Below are positions 1 through 11,683 of a stretch of DNA of 60,000 nt, one piece after another; position 1 is the first letter of the stretch, and each line of letters starts with the position of its first letter. The position numbers and the translations under genes were made by a program. This stretch comes from Diphasiastrum complanatum (Eukaryota; Streptophyta; Lycopodiopsida; Lycopodiales; Lycopodiaceae). The DNA lies in NCBI GenBank assembly GCA_029204225.1, contig CM055109.1, positions 21,138,349-21,198,348 on the forward strand, written 5' to 3'. The notes under the pieces were generated by a model. The model was not told the DNA's origin. It saw only the letters and a list, made by a program, of their open reading frames with translations, and did not search any database.

Positions 1-381
1 GAACTACTGGTCTAAGTTTGGCTTCCCAAGATAATCTGTTAACTGCCTAGTTATTTCTTTATCCTCTGTTCGGCTGACCCGAACGAAGGTTTAGAAACAG
101 GTGTTGTACCTAGTACTAGGTTTATTACATGATCTACCTCTCTGCTAGGTGGTAAACCATGTGGCAAATCTTCAGGAAAAACATCTTTAAATTTAGACAA
201 TAAAGTTTCTAATTTATTGATTTTCTGCTGTATAGAACTGGAAATAAAAACTTCAGGAATAAACTAAAAGTCACATAAGAATACCTGATGGTCTTCCTCT
301 CCGATTAACTGACACTCTGAACTGCAGACCATAGGACTGTTGGGAAAATCATGCTCCCCATGCAACTAGATCTCTCGGCCT

Positions 382-977
382 TTATGCTGAAAGCTGAGGG
401 TGTTCTCCTGATAATTTCTGTGGAGGGAAGGTCCTAAACTGTAGAGCCAATCTCTCCCGAGAACAATGTCTGTGCGATCCAGGTGCATTATCTGAAAGTT
501 TATTTCATCTTGGTACCCCTAAATACCAAGATTCAAATTACTTACCATAGTTTCCCATATTTTTTTATCTTCACCCTTAGCTAGTGAAACTATGTACCTA
601 TGCTGACTAGGTACTTCTGGTAGTTTAAGCTTTTTAACCAGGGTGTAGTTGATGAAATTATGGGTTGCCCCATCATCAACCATAACTCTTACTGACTGGT
701 TACCAACTTTCCCGTGCATACGTACTAGGTCATGTGGCCCAAAGCTGAAGGGTCTCGCTAGCATTGCAGAGGTCAGCTGGCAACAGTGTTCATGATCTTC
801 ATGATACACTTTGATCTCGGAAGCTGCCAAGTCACTGGGGAAACATACAGTCTGAACAAGATGAACTTGTTTCTTATCTTTTTTATCTTTTTTAGTGAAA
901 GGCCCCTTGGGACTGTCTGATTGTGTGTCCCTTGCCCATACACACAAAGTACAAACGTTCTTGTTTGGCTTTCTCAA
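382..977 (-). pseudogene. Ty3/gypsy aspartic protease region
   Basis: The retropepsin core is visible as VMVDDGATHNFI. The usual catalytic triad in plant gypsy is DSGATHNF, so the Ser after the catalytic Asp is Asp here. After the stop at 519-521 the same frame continues with DIVLGRDWL, the second conserved protease motif, and then a run of RNA-directed polymerase spacer. Broken by at least two stops. Confidence 0.75.
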
Positions 978-1983
978 AATCTTCTGGTTTTAAGGGCTGT
1001 ATGAGTGAAGGGCGTTTCTGAGGAGCTTCACTTTTAAATTTATCTTCTGTCTTTCTTTTTAAAAATTTCTTTTTAAATTGAAAGTGTTTCTTAGGAGGCT
1101 GCTCAGAAAGTGACTGCTGTCTCGCCCTCTTCCTACCCACTGAATCATCATAGATTTGAGCATATCTGAGAGCTTGCTCAAGGGTAGTAGGCGAGTTTCT
1201 CTGGACCTCTACTTTATATTCATCTTTGAGGCCACGGACAAATCCCCTGATTTTCTAATAATCATCCATATTTTTAATCTTTAAAACTGCTTCTCGATAC
1301 TGCGAGATATATTGGATGAGGGACTTGTTCATTACTGTTCTTTCCCAGGCTTCCCAGGCTCTATCAAGTTCATTTTCAGGTAGGAATTCTCTTAGGAAGG
1401 CTTCTTCAAAAGCTTTCCATAACCGGGGAGTCTGCCCAGTCTCCTGGAGATTTAACCACCACTTATAGGCCATGGGCCCTAAGGAAAGACTGGCCTCAAT
1501 AGCTTGCAAATGGTCAGGGGTCTGTTTAAGAGCATGAATGTTTTTCCATTTGTTGAGGAAGGTTTGTAGAATGTCTGCATTTCTATCCTTCTCTTCCCTA
1601 TTAAAAGTAGGAGGCTTTAAATCTTTAAAGACACTGGGGTGAGACCGTAAAGTCTCACCCAAAACTGATGGAAGTGGAGAAGGGGATAACTGAGAAGTGG
1701 AGGGAAGGCTTCCTTTCGCGGAACTCAAAATCAAGCTTTTGAGTTCAGCGAACGAGTCGTCCACACTGGACTTGAAATTGGCTAATGCCAACTTCAGTTC
1801 ATCCACTTCTGTTACCAACTGGAGAAACTGCTCCTTCGTAACTACCTCGTCGAGTTCTTCGGCGAACTGTTCCTGTTCTTCCATTTCCATAGGTTCTTTC
1901 CCTTTACTGTAAGCTAAGGCTTCTGTTTCAAGTTCGTCGAAGCCTCTCTCCGGGGGTTGATCAGGTCCCTGAGGAGTGGTCAT
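892..1983 (-). pseudogene. Ty3/gypsy gag (capsid) with one premature stop
   Basis: The frame opens with MTTPQGPDQPPERG and carries an acidic N-terminal region with a short coiled coil (about residues 45-80). The retrotransposon gag domain follows, with the hallmark pattern LxxGPMAYKWWLNLQ...W..F...F...F (about residues 165-205). A single stop at 1255-1257 interrupts the frame; the same frame continues to a degenerate zinc knuckle (FVCMGKGHTIRQ, last Cys lost) near 900-950. A one-base insertion inside that knuckle moves the continuation into the protease frame. Gag would form the cytoplasmic virus-like particle. Non-functional as it stands. Confidence 0.8.
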
Positions 1984-2873
1984 TTTCGGAACTGAAAGAG
2001 AGGTACCTTAACTTCTGATGAAAAAAGTCAAAAAGACTAATTTACAACTGTACAAGGGAAAGGAAAGATGACTTAGCTCTTTCTGAGAACTGTACTTCCA
2101 CAGAGAGAATAAAAAAAAGTCCTCTCAGCTCTTCCTCAACTGCTTTCAGACTTGCTGTCTGGAAAAATCAGAGATCAGGGTACCAAAAAGCAAACAAACT
2201 TCTGATTTGCCTTAACCCCTTGCCTCGCTGTCTAAGGTGTGCTCTTTCCGCTCCAAATTTTCCGATTTAGAACTCGAAATCAGTTGCCAAAATCTGGTTT
2301 TTGCTAAGGACCTCCCTTGCTGCCAGGGTAGCGGTCTAACTGTCTCCAAAACTCAGATTTGAAGAGTTGGAACTGTGGGAAACTTCTAATTGGATCCTTG
2401 AAAACCCTCGCTATCTGCCTTTCAGAACTGTGGCTCCAAAAAAATCTGGATTTGGGGCTTAACTTCCCTAGAAAATTCTGATTTGGAGTGTGCTCCTCCC
2501 TCGCTGCCAGGCAAGTAGCCTCCCTGCTCAAAATCCCTATGATTTGAGGCTCACCTCTCTTGCAAAAGGTCAGATTTATCAAGAACCCATAGCGCTAGAT
2601 CTGTATAGTTCTCCCTCTCCAGATTCCGCTCAGATCTCAGTAATTTCCTCCTGTGAATCAGAACTAGATCCTCTATACTACAACGATGGATCTATGCTAC
2701 AGTAGAGTTCTGATTTTTTCCTCAGATGGCTTGGAATTACACTGAAATTTCCAGGTTAGATAGCTGTCGCTACAGCGATTTCTCTCCTCTAAGCCTTTCT
2801 GAAAATCTCCAAGAATTTTCCTATCCTCTGATAGCTTATTCTACTGCTGCTACTCAGCTCCCAAAGATGGAGA

Positions 2874-2887
2874 TGGCTCTGATACCA
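2874..2887 (-). other. tRNA-Met primer-binding site of the gypsy element
   Basis: The plus strand reads TGGCTCTGATACCA, the complement of TGGTATCAGAGCCA, which is the standard initiator tRNA-Met primer site of plant LTR retrotransposons. It lies one base inside the LTR start at 2889, which fixes the minus orientation of the element. Confidence 0.85.
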
Positions 2888-2888
2888 G

Positions 2889-3246
2889 TGTAATAGATCC
2901 TAACACCACAGTAGGGCAAACACTAACTGATCCACCCAACCTTGCCTACTCCCTGATATAGAGTAAGCCCCTCCTAGCCCAGTGTGAGGACTGGTAGCAT
3001 GCAACTGCCAAGTGTCGGCCACGTGTCACTGACGTGGCCGACTGCACATCGAGACCCAACTGGGGGCCCTATCCTGTTGACAGGGTCCCTAGGCTGTGTT
3101 AGGCCCGCCATGGCTATAGACCGTGCTGGGGCACACTACTCACACTGTCTTGCCCTGTTGGTCGTGTACGCTGGACACGACCCTGACTGTGGTATCTGAC
3201 CTGTCTGTGTTCTCTAGGGTTCGGCACTGGTTACAAGCTCGTAACA
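2889..3246 (-). repeat. 5' LTR of the gypsy element (candidate)
   Basis: The LTR begins on the plus strand as TGTAATAG right after the primer site. The proposed outer end is CTCGTAACA at 3246, because TGTTAC and ATTACA form the short inverted ends and because a copia gag reading frame resumes directly after it at 3247. The partner LTR lies outside the window, so the outer boundary is an inference. Confidence 0.6.
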
Positions 3247-3560
3247 GTGTCTCTCTCACCATGAGAGCTGTCACTAAATATTGATATGACAAGGGTAATC
3301 CATTCATTACCACACTCATGATCTCAACATCAGCCACAGTTTCATTGACGGCTCCTCATTAATCACATAGCTCTTTGATCTTCATCAACAAATTGATTAT
3401 GGATTCAGATTCATCCATCTTCTTAGGATTGGCTTGTATTCTCTGTATCTCTTTCAAGCCATCTATTGTTGCTACTATTAGTATTGATGGCTCATACGAC
3501 TAGTTTGAGATCTACTTGTATGTGTCAAGCTGGGCTATTGTTGAATAGTTGATACTCATG
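3247..3560 (-). pseudogene. Copia gag remnant interrupted by the gypsy LTR
   Basis: Minus-strand frames read KEIQRIQANPKKMDESESI, then, after stops, ADVEIMSVVMNGLPLSYQYLV, the pattern of the copia gag (UBN2) domain in which an NGLP.SY motif is typical. The fragment ends at the gypsy LTR, so the gypsy element probably landed in an older copia element. Confidence 0.55.
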
Positions 3561-3750
3561 GTCTAGCTCTCAAATAGTGCAAATGTAGGAAGGGACCCAA
3601 GTAGTTTTAAAAAATTTAATGTAAATTTTTTTCTTAGCAAACTCAAGTTGCTATGGCACATGGTTTTGGGTCCATCAAACCCTAACCCTAGCCTTGTTTA
3701 GTAAACGGCATGTGACAATTTTTTTAAACATCTCTTTCATTTGCAAGAAT

Positions 3751-4570
3751 AGAGAGAGAGAAAGAAAGAAAGAAAGAAAGAAAGCTTTATTAATGTCTTT
3801 TCCATGCCAAAAGGCATATAAGACAGATAAGTACATATCAAGTATGTGGACCATCTGGGAGCTTATGAAAAACATCTCCAAAACTGAAAGAAAAGCATCA
3901 AGTCGTAGATCATGTCCTGGAGGTGATACTGCTACTGCTGCTGCTGCTGATACAAGCTGCAGTGGGGAGTGAAACTAAGATCTACTACCGATGTCGAATG
4001 TAGGAAGGACGTCTCCTCATGGTGGTAGGACAAAAAGGTCTGGCTGCTGGGTAATGCTGGGAGGTGCGCTGCCTCTGATCTCTGTGGAAAGTCGTGTCCT
4101 CATCCTCGTCATCTCATCCGAGTTTGGGACCAGTTGTGAACATCGTCATGTAATCTGAAGCTGTGTGTCAGGAGCAATCTGACGCCGAGGCTGGAGATCT
4201 TGTCGTAATAGAAACATCTCTCGGACCATAAGTGCAACACAGCGTGGATCCTCATAGGTAACAAGTGAGCGCAAAGTAACTGGTGTATCCCTGAACAAGC
4301 AATAGTATCTCCCACGAATCTCATAATAAGCTGAGCAAATGAAAATAAATGCTCCTCAATCTCTACTACACCTATAGGGAACATATCTGGCAGATTATGT
4401 CCTCTCGTGGGGTACCCTGAAACTGACCAATCTCAATCTCAAGCTGGTGTGAAGAGACACGGAGCTGACCCAATGTGAATCTGAGACCATGTGATAATCC
4501 AAATCGTAGTACAATGGTAACAGTGGGGACCCTGATACATCTGTCTCCAAAAAATGAAGCCGATAAAAGT
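3751..4570 (-). mobile_element. 5'-truncated LINE (copy D), C-terminal ORF2 plus 3' end
   Basis: Frameshifted minus-strand pieces match the C-terminus of the LINE ORF2 at 45119-48622: after the zinc knuckle one reads AYYEIRGRYYCLFRD, then EDPRCVALMVREM. The 3' end has the family hairpin (3795-3824, GTCTT...ATGCC TTTT GGCAT...AAGAC), then ATTAATAAAGCTTTC and a (TTTC)n(TC)n tail at 3751-3784. Everything upstream of the C-terminal part of ORF2 is missing, the usual 5' truncation of target-primed reverse transcription. The 5' boundary is approximate. Confidence 0.75.
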
Positions 4571-5934
4571 CACATTTATGAATATCTTTATAATCACAAT
4601 ATTGTTGTCAAAAATGGTCTTTTCTACAAGCTCAAAGCACTAACGTGATAATTTATGTAATTTTATTCATATATGGAAAGCATATAAATAAATAAGGGAT
4701 GGCATGCAACATAACCTACTTCAATATCCAGCCATTCAATCTGGTTTGAAACCTTTGAGTTGTTGATGGTACAAAGTGAATTCAAATTTTCCCACCAAAC
4801 TAATTTTATCCAATAAACTTGAATTTTCTATACCAGTAGCTTTCTATATTTATAGGTTTTAACTTTTATTAGAATAGGGCATAGACACGTGTTCCAAATC
4901 TTTTGATTTGGAACATTCTGCTCTGTACGTGCGACATGGAACGCATTCCCTACGTACATATATTTATATATTTTTCTTCTTGAATAAAGAACCTTCCCCC
5001 CAAAAGAAATTTGAGATCAGATTTTGCCAGCCTACTTTTTTTACCGCAAAAACAATTTTTTATCAGAATTTGGACACTTCAATCGTATTTGGAAAGTCCA
5101 TGTTTCAATATTGTTTGAATCACTATTCGTTGGAATGCTAAAATGATTGAGCCCCTTCAATATGCAATTTTGAGGGCTCTTGGGAGATGTAGGCTAAGTA
5201 GCCGTCATAGAGCATTGAATTAGTGGACAATCCTCAATGAGAGTCAGAAGTCCTCATAACTATGAACCCTGCATTGTTTATACTATGGACAACTTTAGAA
5301 ATTTGTCTTATAAAATCTAAAAAGCCAATATAAGAGCTTTAGCTATGAATTGTTAAGGCAAAGGATAGGTGATAACACTCTAGTTTCTCATATTTTTTAA
5401 CTCAAGTGGATCACATAAGGGCAATTTAATCCATATGTTACGATCTTCTACCATGGGCTGTTGGAACGTGTTGTGACACAACTATGGATCAGTTAACTTC
5501 AGCTTACCTTTGAATACATTCAGCTCAGATACTTCAGTATTGTCGTTTGATTATTCTTCTGCATCAAATTACTTGTAAGATCAAGTAATATCAAGTCTAG
5601 TAGTTGATCTAGTGTCATGACCACCTGGCATAGCAAAATATCTTTTCAGAAGCGCACAGTTATTTGTGGATGCCATTCAGACAATAGCTGACTTGTTGGC
5701 TAAGATTTTATCTTTATTTATACTGATAGTTTGGCATACAAGAGACTTGCTCTTAGGGCTTGAAAATGCATCATAAAGATCAGTTATTTCCAGGTTTGGG
5801 AATTCCTTCTTCGGATCTGATTCAGAACCTCATAACTTTGCTTCATGTCACATGAAAGTGTTACTATTGCATATGCAATTTTACAAGCCGTTTGCTCAGC
5901 TGATAGGTGTTCATGTTTAAAAAATCCACTACAG
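4571..5934. other. Intron sequence of the PAT gene, nothing recognised
   Basis: AT-rich non-coding sequence between the LINE remnant and the splice acceptor at 5933-5934. I see no coding potential, RNA gene or clear repeat in it. Confidence 0.5.
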
Positions 5935-7140
5935 GATGAGATTATCCCACACCTGGGACCGGGGAGACTCCCATCTACCGTGGATCCCGATTCTGCAGCT
6001 GCAGTTGCCAGGCACGATAACAAGTCGCAGAAACGCCCTGTGAGGATAAGTGCATGGAAGCTAGCGAGACTCAGTGCTGATGAGGCAGCTAGGGCAGCTA
6101 CAAAGGCCAGGGAGAGTTCTTCGACATTGAAACCCTTAGCAAATCAAGCAGCAAAGATAGCAGCATCGAATCACAGCTCTGCTAGTAATATCAGTACAAG
6201 AAGTAGTTTCAGCAATGACCATGGTTTACCAAACAGCAAGAGAAAGGGAAAGGAAGATCCAGCATTCACAAAAATTCCATACAACACCAAAGATGAAGTC
6301 AGACCTCCTTTTGAGGCTGGCATGGCAAGTAGTTTTAGTAGTACCACCACTTACTCTATAGATGACTCTCAGTTGTTGAGCCCTCTGCCTTTGGAGCGAA
6401 ACTACGGTCCTTCTAGTAGTCATCAACATGAAATCTTTAATCCAAGATTGCAACAATCTGTGATTCCATCAAGTGTTGTCAGTGCCTCAATGCCTCAAGG
6501 AAATATTTCTCTCCATCTCAAGAGTAATCAGTCACAGTCATATGCTGATTATCCAGCTTGGATTGGAACAGCTAGAAGTGACGCATTTGATGCCTGTGGT
6601 GGAGAATGTCTGGATGATAGGTTGGGAAAAGGTGAGCAGGCAGCGTATGAAGTGAGGCCTGATAAAGGTAATGTGGCTCGCAGTAACAGTTGCAGAGCTC
6701 CTAACTCTTGGGACACAAAAATGGGAAGAGAGTTTTCTCAACGGGGACACAACGCTAGAGATAATTCTGCTTTTCCATTGGGAAACCAACCACGGGGAGA
6801 ACCTTCAGGAGCTGTTTCCTCTGTTTCTGATGATCCTACAGTGTCTGAAGTTGATATTTGCAAGCCCTATGCTCAAGCTATCCCTGCAAGTCGACAAATT
6901 TCTCCAGATATGATGAACATCTCACAAGCAACAGATGCTCTCCTTTATGCAGGTCCTTCAATCTTTTATGGTGGGCCCATTAGTACCCCAATGACAGACA
7001 ATCATAGCTCGAGCCTACAGGCCACTCCTTTGCCTGAACAGATACTTGCTGAACCACATATAGTCCCTGATGGCAAGCTTTTGCGAACATCTGTGGCACG
7101 TTTCCACACTCCTGTTTTTGTTCCTCGGTCCTCTAAATGA
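5935..7140 (+). CDS. Protein S-acyltransferase (DHHC, PAT19-22 type), last exon
   Basis: This exon encodes the long C-terminal cytosolic tail of a plant palmitoyltransferase, an integral membrane enzyme that attaches palmitate to Cys of target proteins. The exon opens after the acceptor CCACTACAG with DEIIPHLGPGRLPSTVDPD and then RPVRISAWKLARLSADEA. I recognise both as the conserved stretch that follows the membrane domain in the plant PAT19-22 subgroup (from knowledge of the family, not a search). The remaining roughly 330 residues are Ser/Asn-rich and probably disordered, ending VPRSSK and TGA at 7138-7140. The DHHC catalytic domain and membrane segments must lie on exons left of the window, across an intron of at least 5.9 kb. 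An open frame extends upstream to 5845, but the acceptor and homology favour 5935. The exact PAT number is not assignable. Confidence 0.72.
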   Translation, partial: DEIIPHLGPGRLPSTVDPDSAAAVARHDNKSQKRPVRISAWKLARLSADEAARAATKARESSSTLKPLANQAAKIAASNHSSASNISTRSSFSNDHGLPNSKRKGKEDPAFTKIPYNTKDEVRPPFEAGMASSFSSTTTYSIDDSQLLSPLPLERNYGPSSSHQHEIFNPRLQQSVIPSSVVSASMPQGNISLHLKSNQSQSYADYPAWIGTARSDAFDACGGECLDDRLGKGEQAAYEVRPDKGNVARSNSCRAPNSWDTKMGREFSQRGHNARDNSAFPLGNQPRGEPSGAVSSVSDDPTVSEVDICKPYAQAIPASRQISPDMMNISQATDALLYAGPSIFYGGPISTPMTDNHSSSLQATPLPEQILAEPHIVPDGKLLRTSVARFHTPVFVPRSSK

Positions 7141-7800
7141 CTATTACTTTGTTTGTGGACGTATTTGTTCCTCGTTCTCAGTTTTGCATATAGAATGGTT
7201 CTTGACTGACCATCATCAGAGATTCAGAACCTCACAGTAACCCTGATAATAACATACTGATTCAGAGTTTCCTTGGTTATGATTACTGACTCCATGGGGT
7301 TATCTGGCTTTCATGAGCTCAGGAGTTCATCATTACAAAAGAAGACCTTGACATAAATTTCATGAGCTTAAGTTGAACAGAAGCAGTGGGAGGCTTTCCT
7401 GGAAAAGGAGCTCAATTCTTCAGCTTCAAGCTGCACCTTGTGCACTATCATTAAGTAAATGACAGGCTACGTGATGTTTAGATTCACTAAGGTTATCTTT
7501 GTAACATTTTGGTTGACTTTTCGAAATTGTAGTATCCCAGCCCTTTGTACAATTATTCTCCATGAGTCTCAAAGTGGGACTTTATCCAGAGAGAGAGAAA
7601 AAAATGGTTCACTTGGTGATTGTGTGGATTTCCTTGTGTCTCGTGTAACATTGTGTTGTTAGTAATGCAATCTGGAGGTTTCAGCTTAGTATCCATTCTT
7701 GTGGTTTGGAAATTGGGAGAATGCATTAGCTGATTTGCGGAGTATTCCTAAATTCCTTCATTATCCTGTGTACTTTTATCAATGTTTTAATTAGATTTTG
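7141..7800 (+). other. Probable 3' UTR and downstream region of the PAT gene
   Basis: Non-coding sequence after the PAT stop. It is T-rich with several TTTTGT/TTGT runs, as in plant 3' UTRs, but I cannot fix a cleavage site. No other feature seen. Confidence 0.4.
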
Positions 7801-8121
7801 CTGCTGATATTTCATGACATGTTTCATCCGTGACTTATTTGACATGGTTACTCATACATATCTCTCAGTTCACATGTCAGATTGACAAGGAAAGATTTCA
7901 AAATCAGAAAATGATATGTTTTATCCTCTCTCACAGCAAACATAAAGTGGCAAAGCCTTTTAAGTAGACAAATAAATAGGAAACTCCAAGAGACCTCTAG
8001 CAATCTGATCATGGCTAGATCAAAAGGTTTACTTTGTTGGAGAAGCATTAATGCATCCTGTTGGACTCCTTGGAAGAAAGACTGAATACAATCAGAAGAA
8101 AGTTTTGGATACTTGGTTTAA

Positions 8122-8123
<2 letters not shown>

Positions 8124-8163
<40 letters not shown>

Positions 8164-8169
8164 GGGGAG
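8124..8169. repeat. (GA)n followed by poly(G)
   Basis: About 15 GA units run straight into about 16 G residues. No LINE hairpin is adjacent, so this is a plain microsatellite, not a LINE tail. Confidence 0.9.
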
Positions 8170-9883
8170 TTCAGCTGTGATGATCCAACACTTTTTTGTT
8201 GATCTTGAGGATTTTTGACCGATTATAACACTTTTTGTTGGTCTTGGCTGATTATGGTTGGATATCATTAAGTGTCAAGTTTTGGCAGATGTGGATATAT
8301 TAGATATCTCAAATTAACAATCTATGAGGTCATTTAGCAGGTGTAATTAATTGTTATGTTCTTGAATCTCATGCAAGATGCCATGACCTCAAGACATGCA
8401 TGTTTTGAGGTTGAACTTCAGCTGTTTTATAGGTTTCTCTGACCTTATCAAGTGTAAAAAGGACAACTATGCAACCTTTGTTGCATGCTTTATACTGTTT
8501 TCTTTTGTGCTCATGCATAGGAACTGCATGAAAAAAACATTAAGAAATTTAGAAGCTAAGAATGTAATTAATGTTGGTTAGTCGATTCTTGCTTTTCTTT
8601 AATTTTTTGCAAATTATGCTGTATTACTAGTTGTTGGCAATGCCTTGGTGGAAAGCCTTCACTTGTGAAGTCAAAGTATGTGGTTTTGAACTACCTGCCT
8701 TATGATCCTACACCAAATATCAAGGATCTTTGACGACTTTTCTTTTTTCAACTCAAATTGCTCATCCTCAGACGATAGTAAATCCTTTATATAAACTAGT
8801 TGAAGAATTCTATCTGGTGAAGATTTGGATATATCATGATTCTCAATGAGAACCATTAGCGTAAACCTCAAAACAAACTTGAATTTCCATCTAGTTTGTA
8901 GTAGATGGCCTTACAAGAGGGGAATCAAGACACTTGATGTTACATCCTAAGATAGTTTTGAGAATCAAATAATGACTAGTTGCTTAAGGTAGACATTTTA
9001 AGATGGTCAGCCATAGCCTTTCATTGAGTCAATTTGTCAAGTTATGGCATTCTTGAATGATAACTTAGTCAAGATTTTGTCTTCAAAAAGTAGTGTCTTC
9101 TCAAATTTTGGTGGTGATTAAGTGCTTGCAATGATTCCCAACATAAACACATTTTTCTAAGTTTCATCCAAAATTTGGTGAGTTCTTTTTGGTTGTTTAT
9201 TGGAAAAAGTGACCAATGAGACTGTCATTCATAGATCTTGGTCCATGATGACTACGATGGATATGCCATTATTAGTCAATGGGAGATGAGCAATGGGCTC
9301 AAAATATTGTCCAAATTTCTCAACCTATACACGTGTCTTTGCAGGGATACCTCAACTTGAGAAATAGTGAGGGCCTCATTTATTGTCTGATCATCAACAA
9401 GTATCATCACAGGCTTGTTGCCAGTAGTTTGGATGATAAAACATAAAGATTGATCCTAGGTGGCAAAGGCGTAATAGATCCAAGTAGGGTTTTGAAAGGT
9501 GGGAGGGGGAAAGATCAATGAAAGGCCTAAAGCTCACAAGATTCCATATAGCCTTGTCTCTATCAAACTAGCACACAAGCTTGAATGATACACAATTAGA
9601 TCTTGACAAAAATTCCTAGCTTCCACTCTCACAAATTTTTTTTGCTTTACACTTTTCTTAGAGGTTTCACTTCAACTAAGGATTTGAACAAATCAGCCTC
9701 TTAGATCTGATCTTAAACTCCAAAAGGAAATGCTTCAATGATCCAAAACTCTATCTGGTCATAGGCATTAGCTAGATTGAATCTAGATCAATACTATGCT
9801 TCAAAAAGCACTAAATTTGGACTAGAATTGAGATTATAGGACCAAAAAACACAAGGTAACTTGAAATGAAAGTTGCTATACAG
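8170..9883. other. Intergenic sequence, no gene recognised
   Basis: AT-rich sequence without a convincing reading frame on either strand. The minus strand at about 9290-9450 has a short open stretch reading KPVMILVDDQTINEA, faintly like FAR1/MULE transposase, but it is too short to annotate. Confidence 0.4.
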
Positions 9884-10836
9884 TTTCACACGTGTGAAAA
9901 GTACATACACAGTCTCCAAGTCGATTTGATCCAAATAGAAACAAGCTATCACTCTAGATGAACTCGCCCTCACTAGTATTGGCCAAAAACAAATTTTGCC
10001 GATGATCTTTGCAAGTTTTATGAATCAAATGATCACTCTCTTACTCGGCTCTGATACTATGATAAAATTTCAGTTTTAGGACATTAATGATTGTACTTAA
10101 CAATCATAGAGTTATTGGTTGCTTAATCAATGGATCTATCAAGTTCTACACTTTAGATCTTGATCTAGATTCACTACACATAGATTTAAGCAAGAGCAAT
10201 GGATCAAATCTTCATAAACAAGTGAGAGCGGCCTCACACGTGTGGAGTACTGTCCACTGTACGGCCTGCACCTAAAACAATAAGTACATAGGTTCTTGAT
10301 AGCAATCATTCAATATAATCACAATTCTATTGACTAGAAATCTCACAAAAGTGTAGAATGCAAAAGCCTCATCAATCTCATTAGCAAAATGATGATCCTT
10401 TTATGGATCAAGTACATCCACAAGTCTAGTACAATCCAGCAGGTCTTCACACGTGTGAAGAGTGCCACATCACTCAGATCTATCCATTTGATCCATCCTT
10501 GATCCTTATCCAAAGTTGACCTTCTAAAATATGGCTAAAATCCAAAGAGCTAGTCTCCTAGAATATAGGAATATTCCCTACAAAATAGGATCTAAGAAAA
10601 ATGGTCAACTCTTATCTTCTAGAACTCTATACACACGTGTGAACATCCACTTGCCATGTGGGAGCATTTGCTCATGCACATGCAAGGATAAGCTAACTTC
10701 GAGGTGACTAGTCAACTTGACTAAAAACTAGTCATATCATGTTCACACTTGACTTGATTGATACAAAATCAAAGTAGATATTTACAAATATGAAAAGTAC
10801 TTTCTTTCACACGTGGGAACAGGCTCCACACGTGTG
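9884..10836. promoter_or_regulatory. Cluster of six CACACGTGTG-type palindromes
   Basis: CACACGTGTG or a one-base variant occurs at 9887-9896, 10235-10244, 10448-10457, 10632-10641, 10808-10817 (ending GGG) and 10827-10836. Two copies extend to longer palindromes (TTTCACACGTGTGAAA at 9884-9899 and CTTCACACGTGTGAAG at 10445-10460). Each contains the G-box core CACGTG bound by plant bZIP and bHLH factors. A GGCTCTGATACTA primer-site-like sequence lies at 10047-10059, so part of this region could be the LTR of a minus-strand retroelement. I could not find the partner LTR. Confidence 0.5.
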
Positions 10837-11683
10837 AAATCAGATCATGAACATTGTACTCATGATTGATCTTTATTTACAATAAAAAATGACAAGTGAG
10901 AAGTGACAATTTTTCAACAGATCCCTTAGCTAAGTCATACGACACCATTAGAATGGGATCCGCAAAAGAGCAGTCATTTATTGATCAGAAGTGTCATTAT
11001 CGGATGAGAATAGAAAATCTAGCCCAACCAACCCACCTGCAACAATCTCATCTAGGATACTTAATACTCCAAAACTTATTGTAAGGCTTGCAAAAAAAAT
11101 CACTAAGACTTTTCAACCAAAACTCATTTTTATTTGCTTTGCATATTTTACTTGTTTATGTTATATATCTGTTTGAAAAACAATTTCCTTATTCGGATCC
11201 ACCATCCCTACCCTTGAATTGTAGGAAAGTGCTTCCAAAAGATTAGATCGAACCAATCACATAACAATGTTTCCTTCATGTTGTGAATGTTCATTAATTG
11301 CAAAATTGAAAAAGGCTCTCACCACTAGATAGCTCGCAATTGAAAAAAATACTCACCATTGGGAGAAACTTTGCAGCACAAAAACATTCACAACAAATTT
11401 AAAACATTTTGTGATATATTACATATATTATTGTGTAACTTTTTCGAATCCTATCTTTTTCTTTTCTCCTTTATCGCTATTTACTCATCACCATTTGCAT
11501 AGATGAGGGTGAATCACCTCCTCCCAAGGCTTCCAAGTGAGTGACGTTATCCCAAAGGACTCTCACACTCTAGCCCCATCCGACCAAATTTGAGTTCAAT
11601 CAACGGCTTGACTCCCTTGATCTTGTGATCCTTCAAACCGCCCTCATAAATCTTTGTGATGTTAGAAGAGCATTTATTCTACA
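10837..11683. other. Leader region before copia copy 1, no gene
   Basis: Non-coding sequence leading to the gag start at 11684. It may hold the leader and a decayed LTR of the copia element, but no primer site or LTR end is recognisable. Confidence 0.35.

Larger units (their letters stand above)
1..2888 (-). mobile_element. Ty3/gypsy retrotransposon, 5' half, running off the left edge
   Basis: Reading on the minus strand, the order is primer-binding site (2874-2887), leader, gag, zinc knuckle, aspartic protease, and the spacer before reverse transcriptase. The pol part continues beyond base 1. Near 60-200 the minus strand still reads the conserved stretch with VFPEDLPHGLP that precedes gypsy RT. 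It is a degraded copy: the gag-pol frame has an in-frame stop at 1255-1257, a one-base frameshift near 900-960 and further stops at 519-521 and near 370. It sits in the last intron of the PAT gene, in antisense orientation. Confidence 0.85.

Noticed and set aside
3688-3703. Telomere-like AAACCCTAACCCTAG
   Set aside because: Only two units; far too short for an interstitial telomere array.
9290-9450. Minus-strand stretch KPVMILVDDQTINEA resembling FAR1/MULE transposase
   Set aside because: Only a few residues agree and stops surround it; could be chance.
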